Shown piece after piece: positions 20,301-29,429 of a stretch of 64,000 bases of DNA. Source of the stretch: Mycolicibacterium fallax (GTDB lineage Bacteria; Actinomycetota; Actinomycetes; Mycobacteriales; Mycobacteriaceae); contig NZ_AP022603.1 in NCBI RefSeq assembly GCF_010726955.1, forward strand, positions 434,001-498,000, in the 5' to 3' direction. Each line of letters starts with the position of its first letter. Within the stretch, counting starts at the first letter, position 1. The translations under genes were made by a program, and so were the position numbers. Under the pieces are notes generated by a model. That model made no database searches, was not told the origin of the DNA, and saw only the letters and a list, made by a program, of their open reading frames with translations.

Positions 20301-21057
20301 GTTCTTGGCCGCCGACCACGCCGGGGAGCACATCACCTTCACCGACGTGTCGATCCAGCCGCGCAGCGTCATCACCTCCCCGGAATGGTCGGGCTCCGAA
20401 CACGGCGGCCGGCGCTACACCGCGTTCGCGGTCAACGTCGAGCACCTCAAGCCCTGGCACACCCTGACCGGACGGCAGCACTTCTTCCTCGACCACGACT
20501 GGATGTCCGAGCTGGGGGAGAACCTGCCGATCTACCGGCCGCCGCTGGACATGCACCGGCTGTTCGGCGACGAAATCCCCGGTGCGGCAACGGCAACCGA
20601 GGTGTCGGTGCGGTACCTGACCCCGCACTCGAAGTGGTCGATCCACTCCGAATACCAGGACAACCTGTTCATGCTGTCGCTCTCGCGCGGCGGACCGGTG
20701 ATCTGGATGAGCCCGGCCGACGCCGCCAAGATCGGGGTCCGCGACAACGAGTGGATCGAGGCGGTCAACCGCAACGGCGTGGTGGTGGCCCGGGCCAACG
20801 TCAGCCACCGGATGCCCGAGGGGACGGTGTACATGTATCACGCCACCGACCGCACGGTGGACGTGCCGATCGCCGAGGCGTCCGGGCTGCGCGGCGGCAT
20901 CCACAACTCGCTGACCCGGATCCTGCTCAAACCCAGCCACCTGATCGGCGGCTACGCCCAACTGGCCTGGGCGTTCAACTATTTGGGGCCGACCGGAAAC
21001 CAGCGCGACGAGGTGACGACGATTCGTCGTCGCAGCCAGGAGGTGCGGTACCGATGA
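17335..21057 (+). CDS. narG: NarG, respiratory nitrate reductase alpha subunit
   Basis: The catalytic Mo-bis-MGD subunit reduces nitrate to nitrite at the cytoplasmic face. At 1240 residues it is of normal length. The N-terminal FS0 iron-sulfur site H66-x3-C70-x3-C74-x34-C109 has the spacing of Escherichia coli NarG. The molybdenum-ligand aspartate is D235 in SFYDWYADLP, and NGGGWAHYVGQEKVRP and GTVYMYHATDR are typical cofactor-binding segments. No twin-arginine signal is present. ATG 17335 follows a GGGAGAGGGGGC. The stop lies in the ATGA overlap with narH. Divergent from narK. Confidence 0.97.
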   Translation: MTRGNGAEVGPATDGPLADALLSMGRFLRPGTVSEDLRTVYLEGGRAGDAFYRDRWSHDKVVRSTHGVNCTGSCSWKVYVKDGIITWETQQTDYPSVGPDSPEYEPRGCPRGAAFSWYTYSPTRVRYPYIRDVLARLWREAKAQHPDPVDAWASIVTDPDKARAYKRARGKGGLIRTSWDEALEIAAAAHVHTVATYGPDRIAGFSPIPAMSMVSHGAGARFLNLLGGTMLSFYDWYADLPVASPQVFGDQTDVPESADWWNAGYLIMWGSNVPVTRTPDAHFMAEARYRGQKVVTVSPDYTDNTKFADEWVAPHPGTDAAVALAMGHVILREHFVQQRTEAFEDYQRRFTDAPFLITLEPHGDTLVPGKFLTAADLDGPASRQGNAEFKPVLLDADGTPVVPNGSLGHRFSAEDEGRWNLDLGQVSPPLSIADLPDWSGQAAEIALPRFDLDPAPGQEHAGGSGTVRRGVPVATVAGRTVTTVFDLMLAQYGVGRDGLPGQWPTGYDDDSTPGTPAWQQQHTSVPAAQVTRIAREFADNARRSGGRSMILMGAGANHWFHSDTIYRTFLALTTLTGCQGRNGGGWAHYVGQEKVRPITGYQQYAAAADWNRPPRFNIGTAFWYIATDQWRYDGLPADALASPLSRDMFAGRTTADCLVESVKRGWMPSYPTFNRNPLQLCEEADALGKDPAQHVVDSLTDGSLRYAVEDPDAPENFPRIALIWRANILGSSGKGNEYFLKHLLGADSAVRAPQTPPESRPTDMVWRDEAPEGKLDLLLTADFRMTSTTLFSDLVMPAATWYEKHDLSSTDMHPFVHSFNPAINPPWQTKTDYEMFGLLAERFSRYAAGHLGVRRDLVATPLQHDTPDVLATPHGRVVDAPLKPGVTMPKLTVVERDYPMLGERWKTLGPLVGTLGLVTKGIKYSYEPELQRLAGLNGTVDSGPYAGSVRLDTDRRVCEVILALSGTTNGRVAVHGFRELERHTGQQLAFLAADHAGEHITFTDVSIQPRSVITSPEWSGSEHGGRRYTAFAVNVEHLKPWHTLTGRQHFFLDHDWMSELGENLPIYRPPLDMHRLFGDEIPGAATATEVSVRYLTPHSKWSIHSEYQDNLFMLSLSRGGPVIWMSPADAAKIGVRDNEWIEAVNRNGVVVARANVSHRMPEGTVYMYHATDRTVDVPIAEASGLRGGIHNSLTRILLKPSHLIGGYAQLAWAFNYLGPTGNQRDEVTTIRRRSQEVRYR

Positions 21058-22682
21058 AGGTCATGGCGCAGATGGCGATGGTGATGAACCTCGACAAGTG
21101 CATCGGGTGTCACACCTGCTCGGTGACCTGCAAGCAGGCCTGGACCAACCGCACCGGCGTCGAGTACGTGTGGTTCAACAACGTGGAAACCCGTCCGGGC
21201 GTTGGCTTTCCGCGCGGCTACCAGGACCAGGACCGCTGGCAGGGCGGCTGGGTGCGGACCCGGCGGGGCCGGCTGAAGCTGCGCAGCGGCGGCCGGCTGG
21301 CCAAGCTGGTGCGGATCTTCTCCAACCCCAAGCTGCCGGAGATGAGCGACTACTACGAGCCGTGGACCTACGACTACGACATGCTGATCAACTCCCCGGC
21401 CGGCCCGCACACCCCGGTGGCCCGGCCCAAGAGCCTGATCACCGGCCAGGACATGAAGATCAACTGGTCGGCCAACTGGGACGACGACCTGGGCGGCTCG
21501 CTGGAGACCATGCACGAGGACCCGATCCTGGCGAAGATGAGCGAACGGGTGGAGGCCGAGTTCTCCAAGGCCTTCATGTTTTATCTGCCGCGGATCTGCG
21601 AGCACTGCCTGAACCCGGCCTGCGTGGCGTCCTGCCCGTCGGGCGCGATGTACAAGCGCGCCGAGGACGGCATCGTGCTGGTCGACCAGGACGCCTGCCG
21701 CGGCTGGCGGATGTGCGTGTCCGGCTGCCCGTACAAGAAGGTCTACTTCAACCACAAGACCGGCAAGGCCGAGAAGTGCACGATGTGCTACCCGCGCATC
21801 GAGGTCGGCCTGCCGACGGTGTGCTCGGAGACCTGCGTGGGCCGACTGCGCTACCTGGGCCTGGTGCTCTACGACGTGGACCGGGTGGCGGCGGCGGCCA
21901 GCGTGGAAAACGAGCACGACCTGCTCGACGCGCAGCGCGAGGTGCTGCTGGACCCACACGACGCGGCGGTGATCGAGGCGGCCGGTCGCGACGGCATCCC
22001 GGCGGACTGGATCGCCGCGGCCCAGGCCAGCCCGATCTGGAAGCTGATCCAGGAGTATCGGGTGGCGCTGCCGCTGCACCCGGAATACCGCACCATGCCG
22101 ATGGTCTGGTACATCCCGCCGCTGTCGCCGGTGGTCGACGTGGTCAGCGATTCGGGCAACGACGGGGAGGACGCCCGCACCCTGTTCGCCGCCATCGACA
22201 AGCTGCGGATCCCGATCGGCTACCTGGCCGAGCTGTTCACCGCCGGTGACGTCGGGCCGGTGGACGTCGCGCTGCGCCGGCTGGCGGCGATGCGGTCCTA
22301 CATGCGCGGGGTCAACCTCGACGACGAGCGCGACGAGCGGATCGCGGCCGCGGTCGGGATGACCGGGCGCGAGGTTGAGGAGATGTACCGGCTGCTGGCG
22401 ATCGCCAAGTACGAGGACCGCTACGTCATCCCCACCGCGCACGCCGAACAGGCCCAGCAGCTCGAGGAGCTGGCCTGCTCGCTGGACTACGACGGCGGCC
22501 CCGGGATGGGCGGCATGCTCGGTTCGGCCAGCGGTCAGCCGCTGCCGGTCGCGGTGGAGAACTTCCACGGACTGGCCGCCCGGCAGCGCTCCGATCAGCC
22601 GTCCACCGGCCAGGTCAACCTGCTCAACTGGGACGGCAACGGCCGCCCCGACGGGCTGTTCCCGGACGGCGGTGACCGATGA
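21054..22682 (+). CDS. narH: NarH, respiratory nitrate reductase beta (iron-sulfur) subunit
   Basis: The 542-residue electron-transfer subunit carries electrons from NarI haem b to NarG. Four cysteine groups are visible: C16-x2-C19-x2-C22-x3-C26; CEHCLNPACVASC; CRGWRMCVSGC, in which tryptophan replaces a cysteine as expected for the 3Fe-4S cluster; and CTMCYPRIEVGLPTVC. It overlaps narG and narJ by 4 bases each (ATGA), indicating tight translational coupling in narGHJI. Confidence 0.97.
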   Translation: MKVMAQMAMVMNLDKCIGCHTCSVTCKQAWTNRTGVEYVWFNNVETRPGVGFPRGYQDQDRWQGGWVRTRRGRLKLRSGGRLAKLVRIFSNPKLPEMSDYYEPWTYDYDMLINSPAGPHTPVARPKSLITGQDMKINWSANWDDDLGGSLETMHEDPILAKMSERVEAEFSKAFMFYLPRICEHCLNPACVASCPSGAMYKRAEDGIVLVDQDACRGWRMCVSGCPYKKVYFNHKTGKAEKCTMCYPRIEVGLPTVCSETCVGRLRYLGLVLYDVDRVAAAASVENEHDLLDAQREVLLDPHDAAVIEAAGRDGIPADWIAAAQASPIWKLIQEYRVALPLHPEYRTMPMVWYIPPLSPVVDVVSDSGNDGEDARTLFAAIDKLRIPIGYLAELFTAGDVGPVDVALRRLAAMRSYMRGVNLDDERDERIAAAVGMTGREVEEMYRLLAIAKYEDRYVIPTAHAEQAQQLEELACSLDYDGGPGMGGMLGSASGQPLPVAVENFHGLAARQRSDQPSTGQVNLLNWDGNGRPDGLFPDGGDR

Positions 22683-23335
22683 CCGTCGCGGAAATCCCGG
22701 TCGTGCGAATGGATTCGGCGACCCGGGCCGGCGCCCACATGCTGGCCTCGCTGCTGCTGGACTACCCCGACGACGCCTGGTTCGCCCGGCTGCCCGAGCT
22801 GCGCCGGCACGCCGTCGCGCTGCCGGCCGGGGTCGGCGACGAACTGACCGGCTTCATCGACGCCGCGCTGAGCACCGACCCGCTGGCGCGCCAGCGCGAC
22901 TACGTCGGCACCTTCGACCTCAAACGCAAATGCTCGATGTACCTGAGCTACTACGCCACCGGGGACACCCGCCGCCGTGGCGCGGCGCTGGTGGCGTTCC
23001 TGGAGGCCTACCGGGCCGCCGGCTGGGAGTTCGACGCCGCCGAGCTGCCCGACTACCTGCCCGCGGTGCTGGAGTTCTCGGCGCGCTCGGGCTCGCCGAT
23101 CGCCGGGGCGTTGCTGGCCGCCCACCGCGACGGCATTGAGGTGCTGCGCACCGCGCTGGAGGGGATGGCCAGCCCGTGGGCGGCGGTGATCCGCGCGGTC
23201 GCCGCGTCGCTGCCGCCGGTGGACGCGGCCACCCGGGCCCGGGTGCTGGCGCTGGTCAATGACGGCCCGCCGGTCGAGACGGTCGGACTGAACCTGCCCA
23301 TGCCCACCTTCGGACACCCCGGGAGCCAACGGTGA
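22679..23335 (+). CDS. narJ: NarJ, nitrate reductase maturation chaperone
   Basis: This 218-residue cytoplasmic TorD/NarJ-family chaperone would help insert the Mo cofactor into NarG and hold NarGH until it binds NarI. Visible family features are LLLDYPDDAWF near residue 25, the YVGTFDLKRKCSMYLSYYATGDTRRRG core, and YLPAVLEFSA. It is longer at the N terminus than some homologues. It overlaps narH by ATGA and narI by GTGA, so all four subunits are coupled. Confidence 0.94.
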   Translation: MTVAEIPVVRMDSATRAGAHMLASLLLDYPDDAWFARLPELRRHAVALPAGVGDELTGFIDAALSTDPLARQRDYVGTFDLKRKCSMYLSYYATGDTRRRGAALVAFLEAYRAAGWEFDAAELPDYLPAVLEFSARSGSPIAGALLAAHRDGIEVLRTALEGMASPWAAVIRAVAASLPPVDAATRARVLALVNDGPPVETVGLNLPMPTFGHPGSQR

Positions 23336-24090
23336 ACACCCTGCCGACCCTGCTCTGGGTGGCACTGCCCTACATCTGCGCGGCGACCTTCCTCGTCGGG
23401 CACCTGTGGCGGTACCGCTACGACAAGTTCGGCTGGACCACCCGGTCGTCGCAGAGCTACGAGAGCCGGCTGCTGCGCTGGGGCTCGCCGATGTTCCACT
23501 ACGGCATCCTGATGGTCATCGGCGGGCACATCGTCGGGCTGCTGATCCCGGCCTCCTGGCTCTACGCCGTCGGCATCGACGAGCACCTCTACCACCTGGG
23601 TGCGACCTGGCTGGGGTCGCTGGCCGCGGTGCTGACCCTGGCCGGGCTGGCCATCCTGATCTACCGGCGGCGCACGGTGGCCGCGGTGTTCCTGGCCACC
23701 ACCGCGATGGACAAGCTGATGTACGTGCTGCTCGGCGCCACGCTGCTGTTCGGGACGCTGGCCACCTCGGTGCACCAGGTGTTCGGCAAGGGCTACGACT
23801 ATCGCTCGACCATCTCGCCGTGGTTCCGGGACCTGATCCTGTTCGACCCGCACCCCGAGCTGATGGCCGACGTGCCGGTGGCGTTTCAGATCCACGTGGT
23901 CAGCGCCTGCCTGCTGTTCGCGCTGTGGCCGTTCACCCGGCTGGTGCACGTGTTCTCCGCGCCGGTCGGCTACCTGTTCCGGCCCTACATCGTCTACCGG
24001 TCCCGTGACGAGCAGAACGGCAACCGGGCCCCGCGCCGCGGCTGGGACCCGGTCGCCGCGCCCGACCCGGCCCGGCTGCGCAAGCTCTAG
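23332..24090 (+). CDS. narI: NarI, respiratory nitrate reductase gamma subunit (cytochrome b)
   Basis: A 252-residue membrane subunit that takes electrons from menaquinol and anchors NarGH. Five membrane helices are visible. Candidate haem-ligand histidines are in the second helix (FHYGILMVIGGHIVGLL) and the fifth (FQIHVVSACLLFALWPFTRLVHVF), the usual pattern of two per haem. GTG start overlaps the narJ stop by GTGA. The stop shares CTAG with the opposing ABC ATPase gene, leaving no room for a terminator between the nar and mod operons. Confidence 0.95.
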   Translation: MNTLPTLLWVALPYICAATFLVGHLWRYRYDKFGWTTRSSQSYESRLLRWGSPMFHYGILMVIGGHIVGLLIPASWLYAVGIDEHLYHLGATWLGSLAAVLTLAGLAILIYRRRTVAAVFLATTAMDKLMYVLLGATLLFGTLATSVHQVFGKGYDYRSTISPWFRDLILFDPHPELMADVPVAFQIHVVSACLLFALWPFTRLVHVFSAPVGYLFRPYIVYRSRDEQNGNRAPRRGWDPVAAPDPARLRKL

Positions 24091-24820
24091 CCGCGCCCGG
24101 CCAGCGGCGCCAATGACAGCGCCAGGGCGGCGCCGAAATCGGTTGCGGGGGCGGCGAGCACCTCGGCGACCGGGCCCTGCTGGGTGATCCGGCCGTGCTC
24201 CAGCAGCACCAGCCGGTCGGCCAGCGCGGCGGCGTCGGCGACCCCGTGCGAGACCAGGATCGTGGTGGTGCCGCGCAGCTGGTCGGCGACGGTGTCGCGC
24301 AGCGCGGCGGCGGCCTGCACGTCCAGGGCGGCGAACGGCTCGTCGAGCAGCAGCAGCCGCGGCGCCGCGGCCAGCGCCCGGGCCAGCGCTACCCGCTGCC
24401 GCTGGCCGGCCGACAGCTGGTGCGGGGCGCGCCCGCCGAGGCCGGCCAGGCCGATCCGGTCCAGCCAATCGGCGGCGACGGCGCGGGCCCGGGCCCGGTC
24501 GGCGCCGGCGATGCGGGCGGCGAAGCCGATGTTCTGCGCGGCGCTCAGGTGCGGGAACAGCAGCGCATCCTGGCCGAGCAGCCCGACGCTGCGGTGCGAC
24601 GGCGACAGGTGCCGCGACGGGCCGGCCAGCTCGGTGTCGCCCAGCACGATCGCCCCGCCGTCGAGCCGGGTCAGCCCGGCGATCGCCTCCAGCAGGGTGG
24701 TCTTGCCCGACCCGCTGGGCCCCATCACCGCCAGCACCGCGCCGGGCTCGGCTGCCAGCCGCACGTCCAGCCCGGCGTGCGCGACGACGACGTGCGCGTC
24801 CAGCGCGGCCCCCGGGCGGC

Positions 24821-24824
<4 letters not shown>
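24087..24824 (-). CDS. modC: ModC-like molybdate ABC transporter ATPase (no TOBE domain)
   Basis: A 245-residue ABC ATPase with Walker A GPSGSGKT at 35-42, the ABC signature LSAGQRQRVALARALA, Walker B LLLLDEPFAALD and the switch histidine VSHG. Typical ModC is about 350 residues with a C-terminal TOBE (Mop) molybdate-sensing domain; this protein stops right after the ATPase domain. A TOBE domain is instead carried by the HTH protein two genes upstream. GTG start overlaps modB by GTGA. Substrate is inferred from ModA and the surrounding cofactor genes. Confidence 0.88.
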
Positions 24825-25632
<808 letters not shown>

Positions 25633-25636
<4 letters not shown>

Positions 25637-26367
25637 GGCGCGCCGAACCCGTGCTCGGCCAGGATCCGCTGCCCGGTGCGGCCCGTCACGAAGTCGACGA
25701 ACGCCCGGCCCGCCGGGCCGGCCGACCGGGTCGCGGCGATCGGGTACCGGTTGACCACCTCGACCGCGCCGGCGGGCACGAAACTGTCCACGTCGTCCTC
25801 GCCGCGCACATCGGTGGCGTACACCAGCCCGGCGTCGGCCTCGCCGGTGGCGACCTTGGTCAGCACCGCGCTGACGTTCTGCTCCAGGCTGGCCGGGACG
25901 ACGGTGACGGCGGCCGCGCGCAGCAACCGGGTGGCCGCCGCGCCGCACGGGACCTGCGGCGCGCACAGCACGGTCAGCACCCGGGGCAGGTCCGCCAGCG
26001 TCCGCACCCCGCCGGGATTGCCCCTGGGCACCGCCACCACCAGGGTGTTCGTCGCGAACACCCGCGGGTCCTCGACCAGCTGCGCGGCGCCGGCGGTGGC
26101 CATGCTCGGCTCGTCGGCGGTGGCGAGCACGTCGGCGTCGGCCCCCTCGGTCAGCTGGGTGACCAGCGTCGAGGAGCCGTCGTAGCGCGCCGAGACGGTG
26201 ACGTCGGGGTGCGCATCGGTGAACGCCGCGCCGATCTCGTCGAACGCCTCGCGCAGCGAGGCGGCCGCGAACACGGTCAGCGTGCGGTCCGGCGCCGGGG
26301 ACGCCGAACAGCCGGCCAGCAGCAGGGCGCCGGACACCGCGGCCAGCACCGCCCGGGCGGTCCTCAC
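25633..26367 (-). CDS. modA: ModA, molybdate-binding lipoprotein
   Basis: A 244-residue periplasmic-type substrate-binding protein anchored as a lipoprotein: the signal VRTARAVLAAVSGALLLAGC ends in a lipobox with C20. The mature part starts LTVFAAASLREAFDEIG, the ModA signature around the first oxyanion-binding serine. It continues with YDGSSTLVTQLTEGADADVLATAD and the late GLVYATD motif. The two cysteines in CAPQVPCG may form a disulfide. GTG start overlaps the HTH-TOBE gene by GTGA. Confidence 0.94.
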
Positions 26368-26762
26368 CGCGGCGCCCCCGGCGTCTCGACCATCACGGTG
26401 GTGGCCTTGACCACCGCCACCGCCAGGGTGCCGGGCCGCAGGTCGAGCTCGCGGGCGGCCTCGGCGCTGAGCAGTGACACCACCCGGTGCGGCCCGCACT
26501 GCATATCGATCTGCGCCATCACGCCGTCGACCTGCACCCGGGTGACCAGCCCGGTGAACCGGTTGCGCGCGCTGGAGAGCACGTCGGTGGGATCGGCCGG
26601 CGCGTCGGCCAGCCGCACCGCGTGCTCGGCGAGCGCGGCGCCGGGAATGCTGGCCGGATGCGCGCCGGTCACCGGCAGCACATCCTGGTCGATCCAGCGC
26701 CGCACGGTGTCGTCGCTGACCCCCAGGAGCCGGGCCGCCTCGGCGATGCGGAAGTCGTTCAT
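26364..26762 (-). CDS. HTH-TOBE protein, probable molybdate-responsive regulator (ModE-like in role)
   Basis: A 132-residue protein. Residues 2-40 form a MerR/excisionase-type helix-turn-helix (FRIAEAARLLGVSDDTVRRWIDQDVLP). Residues 64-126 form a TOBE/Mop domain (SARNRFTGLVTRVQVDGVMAQIDMQCGPHRVVSLLSAEAARELDLRPGT...). The Mop fold binds molybdate or tungstate oxyanions, so I infer that it senses molybdate and controls the mod and moe operons. It heads the modABC operon (GTGA overlap) and is divergent from moeA. It is not homologous to full-length ModE in its DNA-binding part. Confidence 0.85.
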   Translation of the reverse strand: MNDFRIAEAARLLGVSDDTVRRWIDQDVLPVTGAHPASIPGAALAEHAVRLADAPADPTDVLSSARNRFTGLVTRVQVDGVMAQIDMQCGPHRVVSLLSAEAARELDLRPGTLAVAVVKATTVMVETPGAPR

Positions 26763-26768
26763 CCCCCA

Positions 26769-26774
26769 AGCCTA
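26769..26774 (-). promoter_or_regulatory. Leaderless -10 hexamer TAGGCT of the mod operon
   Basis: On the minus strand TAGGCT ends 6 bases before ATG 26762. No Shine-Dalgarno sequence is present. Confidence 0.4.
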
Positions 26775-26817
26775 GAAGCTGTAGACCCGCATACGCCGGA
26801 AGTAACCAGAAAATAAT

Positions 26818-26829
26818 CCGCATCTGCGG
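26818..26829. promoter_or_regulatory. Palindrome between divergent mod and moe operons
   Basis: CCGCA-TC-TGCGG is a short perfect inverted repeat located between the two divergent start codons. It could be the target of the HTH-TOBE protein, but 5-base GC-rich arms are weak evidence in this genome. Confidence 0.25.
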
Positions 26830-26857
26830 TGGCTCTCGGCGCCGGTGGGGGCCCGGT

Positions 26858-26863
26858 TAACCT
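26858..26863 (+). promoter_or_regulatory. Leaderless -10 hexamer TAACCT of moeA
   Basis: TAACCT ends 6 bases before ATG 26870, and there is no Shine-Dalgarno sequence. Confidence 0.45.
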
Positions 26864-26869
26864 GGGCGC

Positions 26870-28114
26870 ATGACCGGCGCCGACGGATACCTCGAGGTGG
26901 AGGAGCAGCTGCGCCGGGTGCTGAGCCGGACACCGGTGCTGGCCGCCGAGACCGTGGCGCTCGACGACGCGGCCGGGCGCACCCTGGTTGGGGACGCGCC
27001 GGCCCGCAGCGCCGTGCCGCCCTTCGACAATTCCGCGATGGACGGCTTCGCGGTGCGCTTCGCCGACGTTGCCGCCGCCACCGCCGAGGCGCCGGAGACG
27101 CTGCGGGTGGTCGCCGACATCCCGGCGGGCAGCGGGGCGGACCCGAGCCTGGCCCCGGGCACCGCGGCGCGGATCATGACCGGCGCCCCGGTGCCCGCCG
27201 ACGCCGACGCCATCGTGCCGTTCGAGGACACCGCGGGCGGCCTGGCCGACTCGCTGAGCACCGCGGTGGTGCGGCGGGCGCCGCGCGGGCCCGGCGCGCA
27301 CATCCGGCGCGCCGGCGAGGACATCGCCGCGGGCGCGAGGGTACTGGCGCCCGGCGTGCCGCTCGGGCCGCGGCAGCTGGCGGCGCTGGCCGCCGCCGGC
27401 ATCGCCGAGGTGCCGGTGGCGCCGCGCCCGCGGGTGGTGGTGGTCTCCACCGGCTCGGAGCTGGTGGCCCCCGGCAGCGCGCTGCGGCATGGGCAGATCC
27501 CGGAATCCAACGGCATCCTGCTGGCCGGCCTGGTCGCCGAGGCCGGCGCCGAACCGGTGGCCCGGCGGGTGGTCGACGACGAGGGCGACGGGCCCGCCGA
27601 GGTGGTCGCCGAGGCCGCCCGGCTCGGCGCGCACGCGGTGATCTTCTCCGGCGGGGTCAGCGCGGGCGCCTACGAGGTGGTCCGCGAAAGCCTCGGCGCA
27701 TCAATGGATTTCGTCAAGGTCGCGATGCAGCCGGGCAAGCCGCAGGGCTTCGGCAGCAGCGCCGAGGGGATGCTGCTGTTCGGGCTGCCGGGCAACCCGG
27801 TCGCCGTCGCGGTGTCCTTCGAGGCATTCGTCCGTCCCGCGCTGCTGCGGATGCAGGGCCGCACCGAGATCCACCGCCGCCGCCGGCTGCTGCCGGCCGG
27901 GGTGGCCTGGCGCACCCCGGCGGGCCGGCGCCAGTATCTGCCCGTCGTCGTCGACGACGCCGACCCGGCGCGCCCGGTGGTGCGCCCGGCCACCGCAGGC
28001 GGATCGGGCTCGCACCTGGCGGTCGGGCTGGGCGCGGCCGGCGGCTACGCCGTGGTGCCCGCCGAGGTCGGGGCGGTCCGCGCCGGCGACCTGGTCGAGG
28101 TCATCGAATTCTGA
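26870..28114 (+). CDS. moeA: MoeA, molybdopterin molybdenumtransferase
   Basis: It inserts molybdate into adenylated molybdopterin, the last step of Mo-MPT synthesis. The 414 residues include PPFDNSAMDGFAVR at about 45-60, RIMTGAPVPADADAIVPFED, the MogA-like core STGSELV...QIPESNG and GDGP, SGGVSAGAYEVV, and PGNPVAVAVSFEAFVRPAL, followed by the C-terminal beta domain. Length is normal. It is the first gene of moeA-moaC-mobA-moaD and is divergent from the mod operon. Confidence 0.96.
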   Translation: MTGADGYLEVEEQLRRVLSRTPVLAAETVALDDAAGRTLVGDAPARSAVPPFDNSAMDGFAVRFADVAAATAEAPETLRVVADIPAGSGADPSLAPGTAARIMTGAPVPADADAIVPFEDTAGGLADSLSTAVVRRAPRGPGAHIRRAGEDIAAGARVLAPGVPLGPRQLAALAAAGIAEVPVAPRPRVVVVSTGSELVAPGSALRHGQIPESNGILLAGLVAEAGAEPVARRVVDDEGDGPAEVVAEAARLGAHAVIFSGGVSAGAYEVVRESLGASMDFVKVAMQPGKPQGFGSSAEGMLLFGLPGNPVAVAVSFEAFVRPALLRMQGRTEIHRRRRLLPAGVAWRTPAGRRQYLPVVVDDADPARPVVRPATAGGSGSHLAVGLGAAGGYAVVPAEVGAVRAGDLVEVIEF

Positions 28115-28148
28115 ACGATTCCGAACTCTGAACAGCGGGGAGGCAACC

Positions 28149-28628
28149 GTGGACGGCCCACTGACGCATCTGGACGCCGCCGGGCACGCCCGGATGGTCG
28201 ACGTGACCGAGAAGACCCCGACCGTGCGGGCGGCCACCGCGCGCGGGGTGGTGCGGTGCGCGCCGGAAACCGTGGCGCTGCTGCGCGACGGCGCGGCGCC
28301 GAAGGGCGATGTGCTCGCGGTGGCGCGGATCGCCGGGATCTCCGCGGCCAAGCGCACCGCCGAACTGCTGCCGCTGGCACACGTCATCGGGGTGCACGGC
28401 GCCAGCGTCGACCTGCAGATCACCGAGCACGGCGTCGCCATCGAGGCGACCGTGCGCACCGCCGACCGCACCGGCGTGGAGATGGAGGCGCTGACCGCGG
28501 TCTCGGTCGCGGCGCTGGCCGTCGTCGACATGGTCAAGGGGGTGGACCGCACCGTCACGGTGCAGGACCTGCGGATCGTGGCCAAGCACGGCGGCCGGTC
28601 CGGATCCTGGGTCCGGCCGGGGGAGTAG
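28149..28628 (+). CDS. moaC: MoaC, cyclic pyranopterin monophosphate synthase
   Basis: It converts the MoaA product into cyclic pyranopterin monophosphate. The 159 residues show MVDVTEK, the catalytic K52 in PKGDV, ARIAGISAAKRT, TGVEMEALTAVSVAAL and the D127-x2-K130 pair in VDMVKGV. The normally near-invariant LCHPL active-site strand reads LAHVI: histidine 78 is kept, but the preceding cysteine and following proline are replaced. GTG 28149 has a GGGGAGG 6 bases upstream. It lies 34 bases after moeA. Confidence 0.92.
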   Translation: MDGPLTHLDAAGHARMVDVTEKTPTVRAATARGVVRCAPETVALLRDGAAPKGDVLAVARIAGISAAKRTAELLPLAHVIGVHGASVDLQITEHGVAIEATVRTADRTGVEMEALTAVSVAALAVVDMVKGVDRTVTVQDLRIVAKHGGRSGSWVRPGE

Positions 28629-28630
28629 CG

Positions 28631-29194
28631 GTGCCCGGGGCGATCGTGCTGGTCGGCGGCGCCGGGACGCGCCTGGGTGGGCGGGCCAAGCCGCTGCTGC
28701 GCCTGGGCGGGCGCACCCTGCTGGAGCGCAGCCTGGCCGCACTGGCCGGCTGCGCGCCGATCGTGGCGGTCGGCCCGGTGCTGGATCCGGCGGCCGGCAT
28801 CGACTGGGTCCGGGAGGATCCGCCGCGCTCCGGGCCGGTCGCGGCGATCGCGGCCGGGCTGGCGGCGCTGGGCCCGGGCGTGCCGGAGGTGCTGGTGCTG
28901 GCGGGGGACCTGGCCCACCCGGACGCCGTGGTCGGGCGGCTGGCGGGGCCGGTCCGCGGCGACGCGGTGCTGCTGCGGGCCGATGGCCACCCGCAGTGGC
29001 TGGCCGGGCGCTACCGGACCGCGGCGCTGCGCGACGCGCTGGAGCGCTTCGGCGGGCCGATCGCCGGCGCGTCCTGCCGCGCCGTGCTCGGCGGCCTGGC
29101 CGTGCAGTGGTGCGACGACCATGATGGGATCAGCGCCGACATCGACACCGCGGCCGACCTGGACCGCGTGCGCGCGGCGATCGAAGGAGACTGA
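28631..29194 (+). CDS. mobA: MobA-like molybdenum cofactor guanylyltransferase
   Basis: A 187-residue nucleotidyltransferase expected to attach GMP from GTP to molybdopterin, giving the bis-MGD cofactor NarG requires. The N-terminal signature is LVGGAGTRLGGRAKPLL (consensus L-x-GG-x-x-x-R-x-G-x-x-K). A later VLVLAGDLAHPDAVV holds the metal-binding aspartate, and the C terminus is SADIDTAADLDRVRA. The spacing between glycines is slightly different from classical LAGGRSSRMG. It starts 2 bases after the moaC stop and ends 1 base before moaD. Confidence 0.85.
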   Translation: MPGAIVLVGGAGTRLGGRAKPLLRLGGRTLLERSLAALAGCAPIVAVGPVLDPAAGIDWVREDPPRSGPVAAIAAGLAALGPGVPEVLVLAGDLAHPDAVVGRLAGPVRGDAVLLRADGHPQWLAGRYRTAALRDALERFGGPIAGASCRAVLGGLAVQWCDDHDGISADIDTAADLDRVRAAIEGD

Positions 29195-29195
29195 C

Positions 29196-29429
29196 GTGGC
29201 ACTGGTGCGGTTCTTCGCCGCGGCCGCCGAGGCCGCCGGGGCACCCGAGCGCGACAGCGACGCGGCCACCATCGGTGAGCTGAAGGCGGCGCTGACCGCG
29301 CAGCACCCCCGCCTGGGCGAGCTGTGGGGCTGCTGCTCGGTGCTGGTGGACGGCACCCGGGCCGACGACGGCGCCGCGCTGCCCGCAGCTGCGACGGTGG
29401 ACGTGCTGCCGCCGTTCGCGGGCGGCTAG
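29196..29429 (+). CDS. moaD: MoaD, molybdopterin synthase small (sulfur-carrier) subunit
   Basis: A 77-residue ubiquitin-like carrier. VALVRFFAAAAEAAG opens the fold. The C terminus PPFAGG ends in the double glycine that is thiocarboxylated and donates sulfur in MPT synthase together with MoaE. The activating MoeB/ThiF-type enzyme is not in the window and must be supplied elsewhere. AAGGAGAC lies just before the GTG. The gene converges with moaE through paired palindromes at the stop codons. Confidence 0.93.
   Translation: MALVRFFAAAAEAAGAPERDSDAATIGELKAALTAQHPRLGELWGCCSVLVDGTRADDGAALPAAATVDVLPPFAGG

Noticed and set aside
18550..20961. A long minus-strand frame opposite narG
   Set aside because: Shadow of narG; no start context and no recognisable protein.
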